This document shows positions 14,989 to 23,577 of a stretch of DNA of 49,955 nt, one piece after another (position 1 is the first letter of the stretch; every line of letters begins with the position of its first letter). The DNA is from an uncultured Bacilli bacterium. Its GTDB lineage: Bacteria > Bacillota_I > Bacilli_A > RF39 > UBA660. The stretch spans positions 1 to 49,955 of the forward strand of contig CANQMF010000002.1 of the NCBI GenBank assembly GCA_947624915.1, in the 5' to 3' direction. The translations under genes were made by a program, and so were the position numbers. The notes beneath the pieces are model-generated. The model did not search any database and was not told where the DNA came from. It was given only the letters and a program-made list of their open reading frames with translations.

Positions 14989-17502
14989 TTATACACCCGT
15001 GTTAATATTTTTTCTATTTAAATACATCTTTCTAATAATATCAATTGGTACTACTAACGATGCATATAATATAGTAATTAATAATTGAACAATTGTTAAA
15101 CCATTTGTTCTAAAGACACTTCCACCATAATAAATCATCACTATTTGTACGCAAACAATGAAACAAATAATAATCATAAAAACCATATTTTTTTTAATAT
15201 TAGCTAAGACGTTTAATCTATTAGTTCGTGAATTAAAGCTATTAAAAATATCTAAAAATATAAATAATCCAAAAAAAGCAGTAAGTAAAGTATTAGTATC
15301 CTTATATATATAGTTAAAAACAGGCAATTTTAAAAAGCTAAAACAAAGTAGTGAACCTACTAATCCCATACTGATAATTTGACTAATCATATACTTATTA
15401 ATTATTTGTTCATTTGTTTTTTTAGGATATTCATTCATATATTCTTCAAGTGGCGGTTCAAAAGCAAAGGCAACACCCGCCAATGTATCCATAACCATAT
15501 TAATCCATAACATTTGAATAACCGTAACAGGTGCATCGATACCTATAAATGGTCCTATAACACTTAGACTTAAAGCACATACATTAATAGTTAATTGTAA
15601 TATAATAAATTTACGAATGCTTTTGAATATAGTTCTTCCATATAATATGGCTTTACTTATAGATAGAAAATTATTATCTAGTATTACTACATCACTAGCT
15701 TCCTTAGCTACTTCAGTACCACTACCCATACTAAAACCAACATCAGCTCTTTTTAGTGCTGGAGCATCGTTTACACCATCTCCAGTCATTCCAACTACTA
15801 AATTCATTTCTTGACATACCCTAACTAATCTACTTTTATCATGGGGTAACATTCTAGCAACAACCTTTAACTTAGGTATAATTGACTTTAATTGTTCATC
15901 ACTTAATTTATTTAACTCCTCTCCTGTTAAAGCAATATCACCATTATTATAAAGGCCTATTTCACTTGCAATATTAATGGCGGTATTAATATTATCTCCT
16001 GTCAACATGACCGTATTAATATGGGCTTTTTTTACTAGTTTAATACCCTCTTTAACATTATTTCTAATCTCATCCTTAATAAGTAAAAAGCCTACTAAGT
16101 TTAAATTGTTCAAATTAGTTGGATCAACATTAGTAGAAGTTGCCAACGCAATAACTCTTATTCCTAATTTAGCTTGTTGATTAACATAATCATTTAATTT
16201 ATTAATATTAACTCGTTCTTTATGACCGAGTGCATTATAAAAATACTTAACATGCTTAAGTAAAACTTCTGGGGCACCTTTAATTAAATTGACCCTTTCT
16301 TTATCTACTATAGTCGTAATCATATATTTATTATTACTATCAAAAGGAATAACTTTTTCTTTATAAAATGATAAATTATTTTTTTTAACAAATTTCAAAA
16401 TAGCTTTATCAGTAATATTTCCTCCTACAATATTATCTCCATCAAAACTGCTAGCATTATTAATTGTACAAGATATCTTAACTATACGAGATAAATTACT
16501 TTTTATTAAATCATTATATGTATATTCCTTTAAGGTGCCATCCGTAAACTTAGTAACTTCTAATTCACCCTTAGTTAATGTTCCTGTTTTATCTGTAAAC
16601 AAGATATTTATACAACCACTAGTTTCAATGCCCATTAATTTACGAACTAAAACATTATCTTTTAACATTCTTTTCATATTAGATGATAATACTAAGGTTA
16701 GCATCATAGGCAGCCCTTCGGGTACACACACTATAATAATTGTAACAGCTAATGTCAAAGCATAAATAATGTTTTCAAGGCTAAAACCATATAATAATAT
16801 ATAGCTAATAAAAACTAAAACTGAGCCTACGTAACCAATCACACTTATTGATTTAGCCAAACTAACTAAACGTTTTTTTAAAGGGCTTGTGGGTTGAGGG
16901 GCTTTTAACTCACCAGCCATTTTACCATAAAAAGTTTCACTACCAACTTTATCGACCCTCATAAGTGCTTGTCCATTTAAAACAACACTTCCTCTTAATA
17001 TTTCATTGCTAACGCTTTTTTTGTTTACTTTAGATTCACCATTTAGACTTGATTCATCAATACTAATATTGCCACTAACAATGACACCGTCGGCAGGAAC
17101 CATATCACCACTTTCTAAACAAACAATATCACCTACAACAATATCATTGACTGGAATCTCAGTCTTAGTCTTATTTCTCCTAACTCGGCACTTAGTACGG
17201 TTCGCCTCTTCCATTAAATTAGCAAAAGCTTTATCACTACCATATTCTGATATACTAGATATAAAAGACGCTGTAAAAATAGCTATTAAAATACCAATTG
17301 TCTCATACCAATCAAAACTTTTCATTAAGAAGACCACTTTTATAGCTAAAGCAATAAGCAGTATTCTAATAATAGGATCTCCTAAAGAACTGATAATTAA
17401 TTTAATAAAACTATTTTTATGATATTCACCAATACTGTTATTTCCATGAGCTTTTCGACTTTTAATAACTTCTTCATTCGTTAATCCATCTATTTCTCTC
17501 AT
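14989..17502 (-). CDS. Ca2+-type P-type ATPase
   Basis: P2-type ATPase, most likely exporting Ca2+ (PacL/YloB relatives). The 837-residue protein has the phosphorylation motif D304-KTGTLT, the M4 ion-site motif PEGLP (261-265) typical of Ca2+ pumps, the hinge TGDGVNDAPALK and about ten membrane helices. The actuator loop, normally TGES, reads NGES here (154-157); the Glu that drives dephosphorylation is kept. I start at the ATG at 17502 because GGGAGGA lies 4 nt upstream; the frame is open for 21 more codons with no ribosome binding site. Ca2+ versus Mn2+ specificity is not decided by these motifs. Confidence 0.88.
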   Translation of the reverse strand: MREIDGLTNEEVIKSRKAHGNNSIGEYHKNSFIKLIISSLGDPIIRILLIALAIKVVFLMKSFDWYETIGILIAIFTASFISSISEYGSDKAFANLMEEANRTKCRVRRNKTKTEIPVNDIVVGDIVCLESGDMVPADGVIVSGNISIDESSLNGESKVNKKSVSNEILRGSVVLNGQALMRVDKVGSETFYGKMAGELKAPQPTSPLKKRLVSLAKSISVIGYVGSVLVFISYILLYGFSLENIIYALTLAVTIIIVCVPEGLPMMLTLVLSSNMKRMLKDNVLVRKLMGIETSGCINILFTDKTGTLTKGELEVTKFTDGTLKEYTYNDLIKSNLSRIVKISCTINNASSFDGDNIVGGNITDKAILKFVKKNNLSFYKEKVIPFDSNNKYMITTIVDKERVNLIKGAPEVLLKHVKYFYNALGHKERVNINKLNDYVNQQAKLGIRVIALATSTNVDPTNLNNLNLVGFLLIKDEIRNNVKEGIKLVKKAHINTVMLTGDNINTAINIASEIGLYNNGDIALTGEELNKLSDEQLKSIIPKLKVVARMLPHDKSRLVRVCQEMNLVVGMTGDGVNDAPALKRADVGFSMGSGTEVAKEASDVVILDNNFLSISKAILYGRTIFKSIRKFIILQLTINVCALSLSVIGPFIGIDAPVTVIQMLWINMVMDTLAGVAFAFEPPLEEYMNEYPKKTNEQIINKYMISQIISMGLVGSLLCFSFLKLPVFNYIYKDTNTLLTAFFGLFIFLDIFNSFNSRTNRLNVLANIKKNMVFMIIICFIVCVQIVMIYYGGSVFRTNGLTIVQLLITILYASLVVPIDIIRKMYLNRKNINTGV

Positions 17503-17532
17503 ACAGTCCTCCCAATTAACTATATGAAGAAT

Positions 17533-17566
17533 AAAAAAAAAAAGTACTAAATTTATGATTAGCACT
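17533..17566 (-). terminator. Terminator of the acyl-CoA synthetase gene
   Basis: On the minus strand AGTGCTAA (17566-17559) pairs with TTAGTACT (17550-17543) with one wobble, and is followed by eleven T residues. It separates the synthetase transcript from the ATPase gene. Confidence 0.8.
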
Positions 17567-17643
17567 TAAAACATATATTACTTATAACAACTTTCTACAG
17601 TGTTTTAACTTATAGTATTTAATAGCTATTGATACCAATAAGC

Positions 17644-19356
17644 TTATTTTTCCAATTCACGATAATTTACCTTGCCAATAAGTGTTTTAGGTAAAGACTC
17701 ACGATACTCAAACTCCTTTGGTATCATATAATGAGCTAAATTTTTTTCACAATGTTCTTTAATACTATGTTTAACACTAGCGGTAGCTTTTATCCCACTC
17801 TTTAAAACAATGAAAGCTTTTGGTACTTGCACCTTATAAGGATGTGGTATACCAATAACACCACAATTTGACACATATTCATGTTCCATAATTACGTCTT
17901 CGATATGAGATGGATATACATTATAACCTGATACAATTATCATTCTCTTTAGTCTTTGAACAAAAAATAAGACACCATCTTCATTTAAATATCCTAAGTC
18001 TTTAGTATGAACCCATATTTTACCTTTATGATCTTTTTCCAATATCTCATTAGTCTCTTTTTCATTATCCAAATACCCTTGCATAACTGTAGGACCACAA
18101 ATACATATTTCACCTACTTCGCCATAATTAAGTTCTTCTTTAGTATCAGGATCAATGATCTTTATTTCATTTCCAGCAAGTGGAATGCCAACACTGCCCA
18201 ATATGTCCGAACCTAAAGCACCAAAGGTGACAGGCCCTGAAGTTTCAGTCATACCATATCCTTGGGTTATCGTTTTTCGACAACCATGTTTTCTTAAAAA
18301 CTTATTAACATCTTCATTCTTTTGCTCTGTTAAAGTATCTCCACCACTAATAACTTCTTTTACATTAGCTAAATTTACATTATCCATATGTTTATTTTTT
18401 AACATGGCTTCAAAAAGTGTTGGTACCCCAACAATCATAGTGGGTTTATATTTTGTCAATAACTTATCAAATCTATTAGCATCAAATTGAGGTACTAATA
18501 TAACACTTGCTCCCAAACACAAAGGACCATGTACACAAACAACTAATCCAAAACAGTGAAATAATGGTAAAATGGCTAACAATGAATCACTTATTCCAAC
18601 TGTAGGAAAAGCTATAGGTGCTTGTTTAGCAACAGCATTAATATTGCCATTAGTTAAAACAATACTCTTTGGTGTTCCCGTAGTTCCCCCACTATGCAGA
18701 ATAACAGCCGGTTGATCCTTTGTAGTTTTAACTAAAGTCTTACCATTATAATGACGTCCTTTATCGATAAAATCATGCCAATACAAATTAAATTCACTTT
18801 TTTTAGGTGTTGCTATCTTATATCCTTGTGTTATATTATATCCTAAACGTAAAAATAAAGGCATGGAATCAGATGCTGATACAATAACCGTTTTATACAC
18901 ATCAGTTTCATCAATAATATTTTTAACTTTTTTATAACTTAGATTAATCGTTATTAACATAACACTATGAGTAGATATTAAAGAGGATTTAATCTCCTCT
19001 TCAGCTGATAGAGGATGAAGCATATTAGCTATAGCCCCTATCTTGTTAACAGCATAAAAAGAAATAACTGCTTCAGGTGTATTTGCCATACAAATAGTTA
19101 CAACATCACCTTCTCTTATACCTTGAGATTTTAGTGCCCTAGCACATAAGTCAATTTCATGGAAAAATGCTTTGAAACTCATTTTCTTATTAAAATAGTT
19201 AAGAGCTGGAGATTTCAAATGATCTTTAGCAGTCTCATATAAATATTCATAAAGAGAAAGATTTGGGACAGTAATATTACGACTATGTTTAGGATAAAAT
19301 TTGTACCATGGATGCTTATACTCAATACGTTTGATAATATTTTTGATTAAATTCAT
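17644..19356 (-). CDS. Acyl-CoA synthetase (AMP-forming, FadD-like)
   Basis: Members of this adenylate-forming family activate carboxylic acids, usually medium or long-chain fatty acids, with ATP and CoA. The 570-residue protein has the phosphate-binding loop HSGGTTGTPK (221-230), the A5 motif QGYGMTETSGP, the A7-A8 region VHTKDLGYLNEDG with the RLKR hinge, and the catalytic Lys near the end in TLIGKVNYRE. The short N-terminal helix is common in FadD-like enzymes. GGAGG lies upstream of the ATG. It is divergent from a TetR-type regulator with a shared, dyad-containing promoter region, which suggests acyl-CoA or fatty acid control. The substrate is not determined. Confidence 0.87.
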   Translation of the reverse strand: MNLIKNIIKRIEYKHPWYKFYPKHSRNITVPNLSLYEYLYETAKDHLKSPALNYFNKKMSFKAFFHEIDLCARALKSQGIREGDVVTICMANTPEAVISFYAVNKIGAIANMLHPLSAEEEIKSSLISTHSVMLITINLSYKKVKNIIDETDVYKTVIVSASDSMPLFLRLGYNITQGYKIATPKKSEFNLYWHDFIDKGRHYNGKTLVKTTKDQPAVILHSGGTTGTPKSIVLTNGNINAVAKQAPIAFPTVGISDSLLAILPLFHCFGLVVCVHGPLCLGASVILVPQFDANRFDKLLTKYKPTMIVGVPTLFEAMLKNKHMDNVNLANVKEVISGGDTLTEQKNEDVNKFLRKHGCRKTITQGYGMTETSGPVTFGALGSDILGSVGIPLAGNEIKIIDPDTKEELNYGEVGEICICGPTVMQGYLDNEKETNEILEKDHKGKIWVHTKDLGYLNEDGVLFFVQRLKRMIIVSGYNVYPSHIEDVIMEHEYVSNCGVIGIPHPYKVQVPKAFIVLKSGIKATASVKHSIKEHCEKNLAHYMIPKEFEYRESLPKTLIGKVNYRELEK

Positions 19357-19393
19357 TATTTATTAGACCTCCTGGAAATTATTCAACACACTG

Positions 19394-19469
19394 TTGCACA
19401 ATTTCTATCTTTATTATATAATTAATTTAAATTTAGTATCAATCATCAATTTAATAATAAATGATAGAT
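19394..19469. promoter_or_regulatory. Overlapping divergent promoters with candidate TetR-family operator
   Basis: Plus strand (regulator): TTGCAC 19394-19399, 17 bp, TATAAT 19417-19422. Minus strand (synthetase): TTGATA 19442-19437, 18 bp, TATAAT 19418-19413. A dyad, ATCAATCAT (19438-19446) and ATGATAGAT (19461-19469), matches in 8 of 9 positions with a 14-bp spacer. Its left half covers the -35 of the synthetase promoter and lies just downstream of the predicted regulator start. Binding there could repress both genes. This is inference from layout. Confidence 0.55.
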
Positions 19470-19509
19470 ATTAAACAAATATATAATAAAATGTTTAAAA
19501 GAGGTACAT

Positions 19510-20070
19510 ATGGATCGAAGAATAAGATATACCAAAATGATCATTAAAGAAGCATTAATTCAACTGCTTAATACAAAAGACATTAATAAGATTACGGTTA
19601 GCGAAATATGCAAGATCGCCGATATTAACCGAGCTACTTTTTATAGATATTATCTAGATGTTTACGACTTAATTGATAAAGTCAAAGATGAATTTTCTAA
19701 AGAAATTATTACCGCCTTGCAAAATGTTGAAGATAATTATTCTATGGCAGACTTCTTAAAAAAAATGTTAACTATCTTTTTTAATAATAAAGACCTAGTG
19801 AAAATATTATTTACAGTACAAAACAACTTATATTTTTTTAATGATATTTTAGATATTACTTATACTCTATTTAAAAATAAATGGATAAATGATTTAGACA
19901 GTATTGATAATGAAGAAATTGAATATGCCACCGTTTTCATATTCAATGGTTCGTTAGGTATAATTAATTATTGGATAAAAAGCGATTTTGAACAAAATAT
20001 TGATGAAATTGCCCATGTTATCGAAACACTTAGTTACTATGGTATTAAAAAATTTATATACAAAAAATAG
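19510..20070 (+). CDS. TetR/AcrR-family transcriptional regulator
   Basis: One-component repressor with an N-terminal helix-turn-helix (about residues 8-52: ALIQLLNTKDINKITVSEI, then CKIADINRATFYRYY) and a C-terminal ligand or dimer domain like the TetR_C DUF. The ADINRATFYRYY recognition helix is typical. The 186-residue length is normal for the family. It is divergent from the acyl-CoA synthetase gene, so that gene and its own are the likely targets. AGAGGT precedes the start. It ends 4 bp from the convergent HTH gene, sharing a bidirectional terminator. Confidence 0.88.
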   Translation: MDRRIRYTKMIIKEALIQLLNTKDINKITVSEICKIADINRATFYRYYLDVYDLIDKVKDEFSKEIITALQNVEDNYSMADFLKKMLTIFFNNKDLVKILFTVQNNLYFFNDILDITYTLFKNKWINDLDSIDNEEIEYATVFIFNGSLGIINYWIKSDFEQNIDEIAHVIETLSYYGIKKFIYKK

Positions 20071-20094
20071 GTGGTTAATTACCCCTATTTTTAT
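20063..20094. terminator. Bidirectional terminator between the TetR gene and the HTH gene
   Basis: AAAAATAGG and CCTATTTTT form a stem around an inner GGT/ACC pair, with A and T tracts on both sides. Both convergent stop codons lie in or beside it. Confidence 0.7.
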
Positions 20095-20419
20095 GTAATA
20101 AATTGGCTTCCTTTAACACATTATAAATACATGAATAACTTCTTTTACCATAAAATCGACAAAATCGTCTTATACTAACATTAGAACGTCGATATAAATC
20201 AATTATATACTGTCTTTCCTTATCTGGAATAGTATTAACGGGCTTTCGATTCTTGTTACCATGTTCTAAACTAATTGAATTAGTTAATATCTCCTTTTTT
20301 AAGCGCAAAATATACTTAGGATGATAACCTGTGATGGTAGCAATATCTTCATATGACATAATGGTATTCCCATTCAATTTTTTTGTTATTAATTTTACAG
20401 CTTCCTCTTTTCTATTCAT
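20075..20419 (-). CDS. Orphan helix-turn-helix protein resembling a transposase N-terminus
   Basis: The 114-residue protein has two helix-turn-helix segments (SYEDIATITGYHPKYILRLKK at about 22-42 and a second at about 68-105). They are joined by a basic linker HGNKNRKP. That arrangement, HTH then H-G-N-x-x-R-K-P, is characteristic of the N-terminal DNA-binding part of ISNCY/IS1202-like transposases. The DDE catalytic domain is absent, and the downstream DNA is the TetR gene, not a remnant. It is either a truncated transposase or a domesticated DNA-binding protein. The frame is intact. No strong ribosome binding site decides the start. Confidence 0.6.
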   Translation of the reverse strand: MNRKEEAVKLITKKLNGNTIMSYEDIATITGYHPKYILRLKKEILTNSISLEHGNKNRKPVNTIPDKERQYIIDLYRRSNVSIRRFCRFYGKRSYSCIYNVLKEANLLHKNRGN

Positions 20420-20465
20420 ATAACCACCCGTATTCTACCAAAATTCCCTACATCATACTACTAAA

Positions 20466-20873
20466 TTATATTTTATCAAAATAAGTTATCTTTCTTTCCA
20501 TAACATCATCTTCAATGGCGTCACGAAGTATTTTTCTTACTTCAGCTGCGTTTTGAATGTTTTTTAATTTAATCGCAGATCCAAATTTGTCATTAGTCCC
20601 ATGACCATCAACCTTTATAGTAATAGTCCCTATATGTAGCATTCTTTGATATATACTCTCTGTTAAATCAGGATCTTTAAGCATATATAATTCAATAGTA
20701 TCTGTTTTTCTGTTAAAAAAACCACTTTGAACTATCAATTCATCTTTTGTTATCTGATAGGTGGTAAAATTCATATTAATAGTCGATAAAAAACGTTGCC
20801 ACAAACCAGCCGGTTTTCCTTCCCATAATATTTCAAAATCAACCTTTGAAACACCTTTATTTTTTGTTTCCAT
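20466..20873 (-). CDS. PH-domain protein (bacterial PH, DUF304-like)
   Basis: The 135-residue protein looks like a single bacterial pleckstrin-homology domain: ILWEGKPAGLWQRF, then TTYQITKDELIVQSGFFNRKTDTIELYMLKDPDL and GTITIKVDG, the usual strand pattern of YdbT/DUF304 proteins. It ends in a helical tail and has no membrane segment, unlike many relatives. I start at the ATG at 20873 with GGAGG 8 nt upstream. A start seven codons earlier would lie over that site. Function is unknown. Bacterial PH proteins of this type are often membrane-stress or scaffold proteins (family knowledge). Confidence 0.72.
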   Translation of the reverse strand: METKNKGVSKVDFEILWEGKPAGLWQRFLSTINMNFTTYQITKDELIVQSGFFNRKTDTIELYMLKDPDLTESIYQRMLHIGTITIKVDGHGTNDKFGSAIKLKNIQNAAEVRKILRDAIEDDVMERKITYFDKI

Positions 20874-20921
20874 AATAATGCCTCCTATCACCAATATTAT
20901 ATCATATTTAAAGAAATATAG

Positions 20922-21479
20922 TTAAAATCGAAAATCAATATATTCATTTTTCTTTTTTTCTTCATCACTGTCATAAATCGCATAGGTTTTATTAATTCCT
21001 AAGGCATTATTTATCCATAATTTAACATAAGATAAAATCTCCAATATATACATTTTTTCAATAATCTGTTCATTAACATCCATTTCTTTAAATAATAAAT
21101 GGTATATTTCGTCTGCCTTAGGGTTAAATATTAATTTATGACTAAATATACGATTAAATTCATTAGTAACTTGACTTATTATATTTTGATAATAAGCTTC
21201 ATTATTTTTATTTGGGTCAATATCATATATAAATTTTTGGTAAACTTTATTGATAACATCGTTCACAACTTGCTTGTTATTCCTTTTATATAAGGCATAA
21301 CGACATAATTCATAGTTAATTGATGCAATTATAACTTCTGTTTCAATATCATTATATACTATGCCAACCTTGTCAAATACTTCCAATATAGATTTAGAAT
21401 AAGTCTTACCTGTCTCATGTATTAAACGGAACATAGCATAAGAACTTACTTTCTTTTTTTTAAAGTCTAACAAGCCCAT
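20922..21479 (-). CDS. Unknown helical protein
   Basis: I do not recognise this protein of about 185 residues. It begins MGLLDFKKKK, a short amphipathic segment common in cytoplasmic proteins of this group, and is mostly helical. It contains no Cys cluster, membrane segment or catalytic motif that I can see. It ends in an acidic stretch (DSDEEKKKNEYIDFRF). The start at 21479 has GGTGAT just upstream; a TTG eight codons earlier is also in frame. It is separated from the PH-domain gene by about 50 bp and may be co-transcribed with it. Confidence 0.6.
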   Translation of the reverse strand: MGLLDFKKKKVSSYAMFRLIHETGKTYSKSILEVFDKVGIVYNDIETEVIIASINYELCRYALYKRNNKQVVNDVINKVYQKFIYDIDPNKNNEAYYQNIISQVTNEFNRIFSHKLIFNPKADEIYHLLFKEMDVNEQIIEKMYILEILSYVKLWINNALGINKTYAIYDSDEEKKKNEYIDFRF

Positions 21480-21597
21480 ATCATCACCATACTCATTATA
21501 CAAGATTTGTCTGCTATAGTAAATATTTTATTTAGTATTAAATTATCTCAACTAATAATGACTCATTTTATAATAATTTAATACTCATTCTGTTGTT

Positions 21598-21640
21598 ATA
21601 CAAAAAATCAAGGGTGTTAATTACTCTTGATTTTTGTAAC
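21598..21640 (-). terminator. Terminator of the lysozyme-like gene
   Basis: A stem built from CAAAAATCAAG and its near-complement CTTGATTTTTTG brackets the stop codon of the gene at 21617, with T-rich sequence on the minus-strand side. Confidence 0.65.
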
Positions 21641-22246
21641 ATATTTATTGACTTTAGTACTCCATGTTTTACTAGTAGCATACTTTTTATTCATTTTTTC
21701 TGGAGTATTTAATCCTTTCGCATAATAATTTTTTGCCAAGTTATCAATAAATTTCTTTATTCCTGTATCTAAGGAACTAAAATAAGAATATGAGCCACAA
21801 CCTGAGCCTTTTTGTCCCCCAACATTATTACACTCCTTAACTAGACGACTACAACCCCACTCACATCCAGTTTCATGTAACATAATTGCTGTAGCGACAT
21901 ATGGGTCCACACCTTTTGCTAAAGAATAAGATGCAACAAGTTGGCCTTTCCCTGTTAAGTCACTCTTTAGGGAACGATTTAACTTATCACTTAATTGATT
22001 TAAAGTTAAGCCGTCATACACAATTTGTTCCTTTGCTTCAACCTTTTCTTCTTTTACTTCTTGCTTTGGTTGTACCACAACTGAATCAAAGACGTCCTCA
22101 ACAACTACATAATTTCCACTAGCCCTAAGTGGCACAGATTTTTCACTTTCGTGATTAAATATATAGTCATAAACAATGATACCACCAAACACACAATCTA
22201 ATACCATTAATACAAGTATTAAGATTGTTTTTTTGTCTGCTTTCAC
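21617..22246 (-). CDS. Membrane-anchored lysozyme-like (glucosaminidase/transglycosylase-type) protein
   Basis: The 209-residue protein has one N-terminal membrane helix (about residues 6-27, ILILVLMVLDCVFGGIIVYD), a Lys/Glu-rich spacer and a C-terminal domain of about 110 residues. That domain carries VASYSLAKGVDPYVATAIMLHETGCEWG: the H-E at its end is the acid typical of lysozyme-fold glucosaminidases and lytic transglycosylases. Further blocks, CNNVGG and DTGIKKFIDNLAKNYY, are also typical. Three Cys in the domain (TGCEWGCSRLVKEC) may form disulfides. The promoter at 22291-22319 puts the transcript start near 22284, so I chose the GTG at 22246 with GAGGTGA 5 nt upstream. The likely role is wall hydrolysis outside the membrane. 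Confidence 0.75.
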   Translation of the reverse strand: MKADKKTILILVLMVLDCVFGGIIVYDYIFNHESEKSVPLRASGNYVVVEDVFDSVVVQPKQEVKEEKVEAKEQIVYDGLTLNQLSDKLNRSLKSDLTGKGQLVASYSLAKGVDPYVATAIMLHETGCEWGCSRLVKECNNVGGQKGSGCGSYSYFSSLDTGIKKFIDNLAKNYYAKGLNTPEKMNKKYATSKTWSTKVNKYVTKIKSN

Positions 22247-22290
22247 AATACTCACCTCATAATCTTCCTTTTTCTTGCAAAGCAAAGTCT

Positions 22291-22319
22291 ATACTACCAC
22301 ATATAAAAAACTGTGTCAA
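22291..22319 (-). promoter_or_regulatory. Sigma-A promoter of the lysozyme-like gene
   Basis: On the minus strand a perfect TTGACA (22319-22314) and TAGTAT (22296-22291) are 17 bp apart. Confidence 0.75.
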
Positions 22320-22350
22320 ATTGAACTATTCGACATTTTAGGACTATTAA

Positions 22351-22395
22351 AACAAATAATACACATTATCATTTATAGTATATGCATTATTTGTT
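22351..22395 (-). terminator. Terminator of the pgi operon
   Basis: AACAAATAAT (22351-22360) and ATTATTTGTT (22386-22395) form a perfect 10-bp stem with further partial pairing inside. It lies just past the pgi stop. The T-tract is interrupted, so efficiency is uncertain. Confidence 0.55.
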
Positions 22396-22404
22396 CAAAT
22401 AAAA

Positions 22405-23577
22405 TCAGTTTTCATACTTAATTAATTTATCTAATATTTCTTTATAAGCATTTACTGCAGGTTGATCAAAATAATTAATATCTAACAAATAACTGCCTAA
22501 CATAGCACTCATTTCAAAGAAAAAAATTAAATAGCCCAGATTGTATTCATTAATTTCATCCAGAATAATTAGGTTTGTTGGTGTATGGGGATAATGAGCC
22601 TGTACTACACTTAACATAGCTTTATGATTAAGAGTACTCATAGTATCTTTAAAACCAGGTATAACCACTTTTTCACTTTTACTAGCATATATTGTTGTGG
22701 AAAAGATAATAGGTGTCCCATCTTGAAAAAATTGTCCTAATGAATGTAAATCACGAGTATTAACCGTTGAAATGGGTAGAATACCTTTATTATTTTTGCC
22801 TTGAGATTCAGCAAATAATTGTTTTAACCATTCAGTAAAAAAATAAAGCTTAGGTTCATAAATATCAAAAGATTCAACTAATTTATTATTTTTTAACATT
22901 TGATTTCTTACAATTGTATATTTATAGCAGTCATCCAAATTCTTTTTCATATCTTTGGCACCCGATAGCAAACTGTTGATGTCATATCCTGCTACCGCAA
23001 TAGGGAGCAATCCAACTGCTGTCAAAACAGAATAACGACCACCAATATTTTGAGGAATCTCAAAATGTCTAAGGCCATTTTGACTAACTATAGAAGATAA
23101 ATCACTATCGCAAGATCCAGTAGTTATAATTATTCTTTCAGCTAGATCACTATAATTTTGAGACATGTATTCCCACAATATTTTGAAAGATATCATTGTT
23201 TCTAACGTACTACCACTTTTGGATATAACATTTAAATAAACACTTTTATCCTTTATATATTCAATTAACTGAGCTAAATAAGCACTTGATAAATTATTTC
23301 CCGCAAAAATAATTTCAGGTTTATCTTTTTTAAAGTAAGGACTAAGAGCATCAACAACTGCTTTAGCACCTAAATATGATCCACCAATCCCTACAACAAT
23401 AAAAACATCAGCTTTATTTCTAATTTCATTAGCACATTCTAATATTTCCCTAGTATTTATATCCAAGTCATACCATCCTGTCATTTTATTATCTGCTAAA
23501 AATCTTTCTTTAATATTTGATAAATTATAATTATCATCAGATGTAAAATTAAAGCGTTTAAAATCAAAATTAACCAT
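22405..23577 (-). CDS. pgi: Glucose-6-phosphate isomerase
   Basis: This enzyme interconverts glucose-6-phosphate and fructose-6-phosphate. It has the family blocks VVGIGGSYLGAKA, VISKSGSTLET, QNIGGRYSVLT and ESQGKNNKGILP...DLHSLGQFFQDG. At 390 residues it is shorter than Bacillus Pgi (450); the missing residues are mainly at the N-terminus and in short C-terminal loops, while catalytic blocks are kept. Its ATG overlaps the 3' end of the GT84-like gene by 8 bp, with AAGGAGG 7 nt upstream, so it is translationally coupled to that membrane protein. This is an unusual partner for a glycolytic enzyme. Confidence 0.94.
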   Translation of the reverse strand: MVNFDFKRFNFTSDDNYNLSNIKERFLADNKMTGWYDLDINTREILECANEIRNKADVFIVVGIGGSYLGAKAVVDALSPYFKKDKPEIIFAGNNLSSAYLAQLIEYIKDKSVYLNVISKSGSTLETMISFKILWEYMSQNYSDLAERIIITTGSCDSDLSSIVSQNGLRHFEIPQNIGGRYSVLTAVGLLPIAVAGYDINSLLSGAKDMKKNLDDCYKYTIVRNQMLKNNKLVESFDIYEPKLYFFTEWLKQLFAESQGKNNKGILPISTVNTRDLHSLGQFFQDGTPIIFSTTIYASKSEKVVIPGFKDTMSTLNHKAMLSVVQAHYPHTPTNLIILDEINEYNLGYLIFFFEMSAMLGSYLLDINYFDQPAVNAYKEILDKLIKYEN

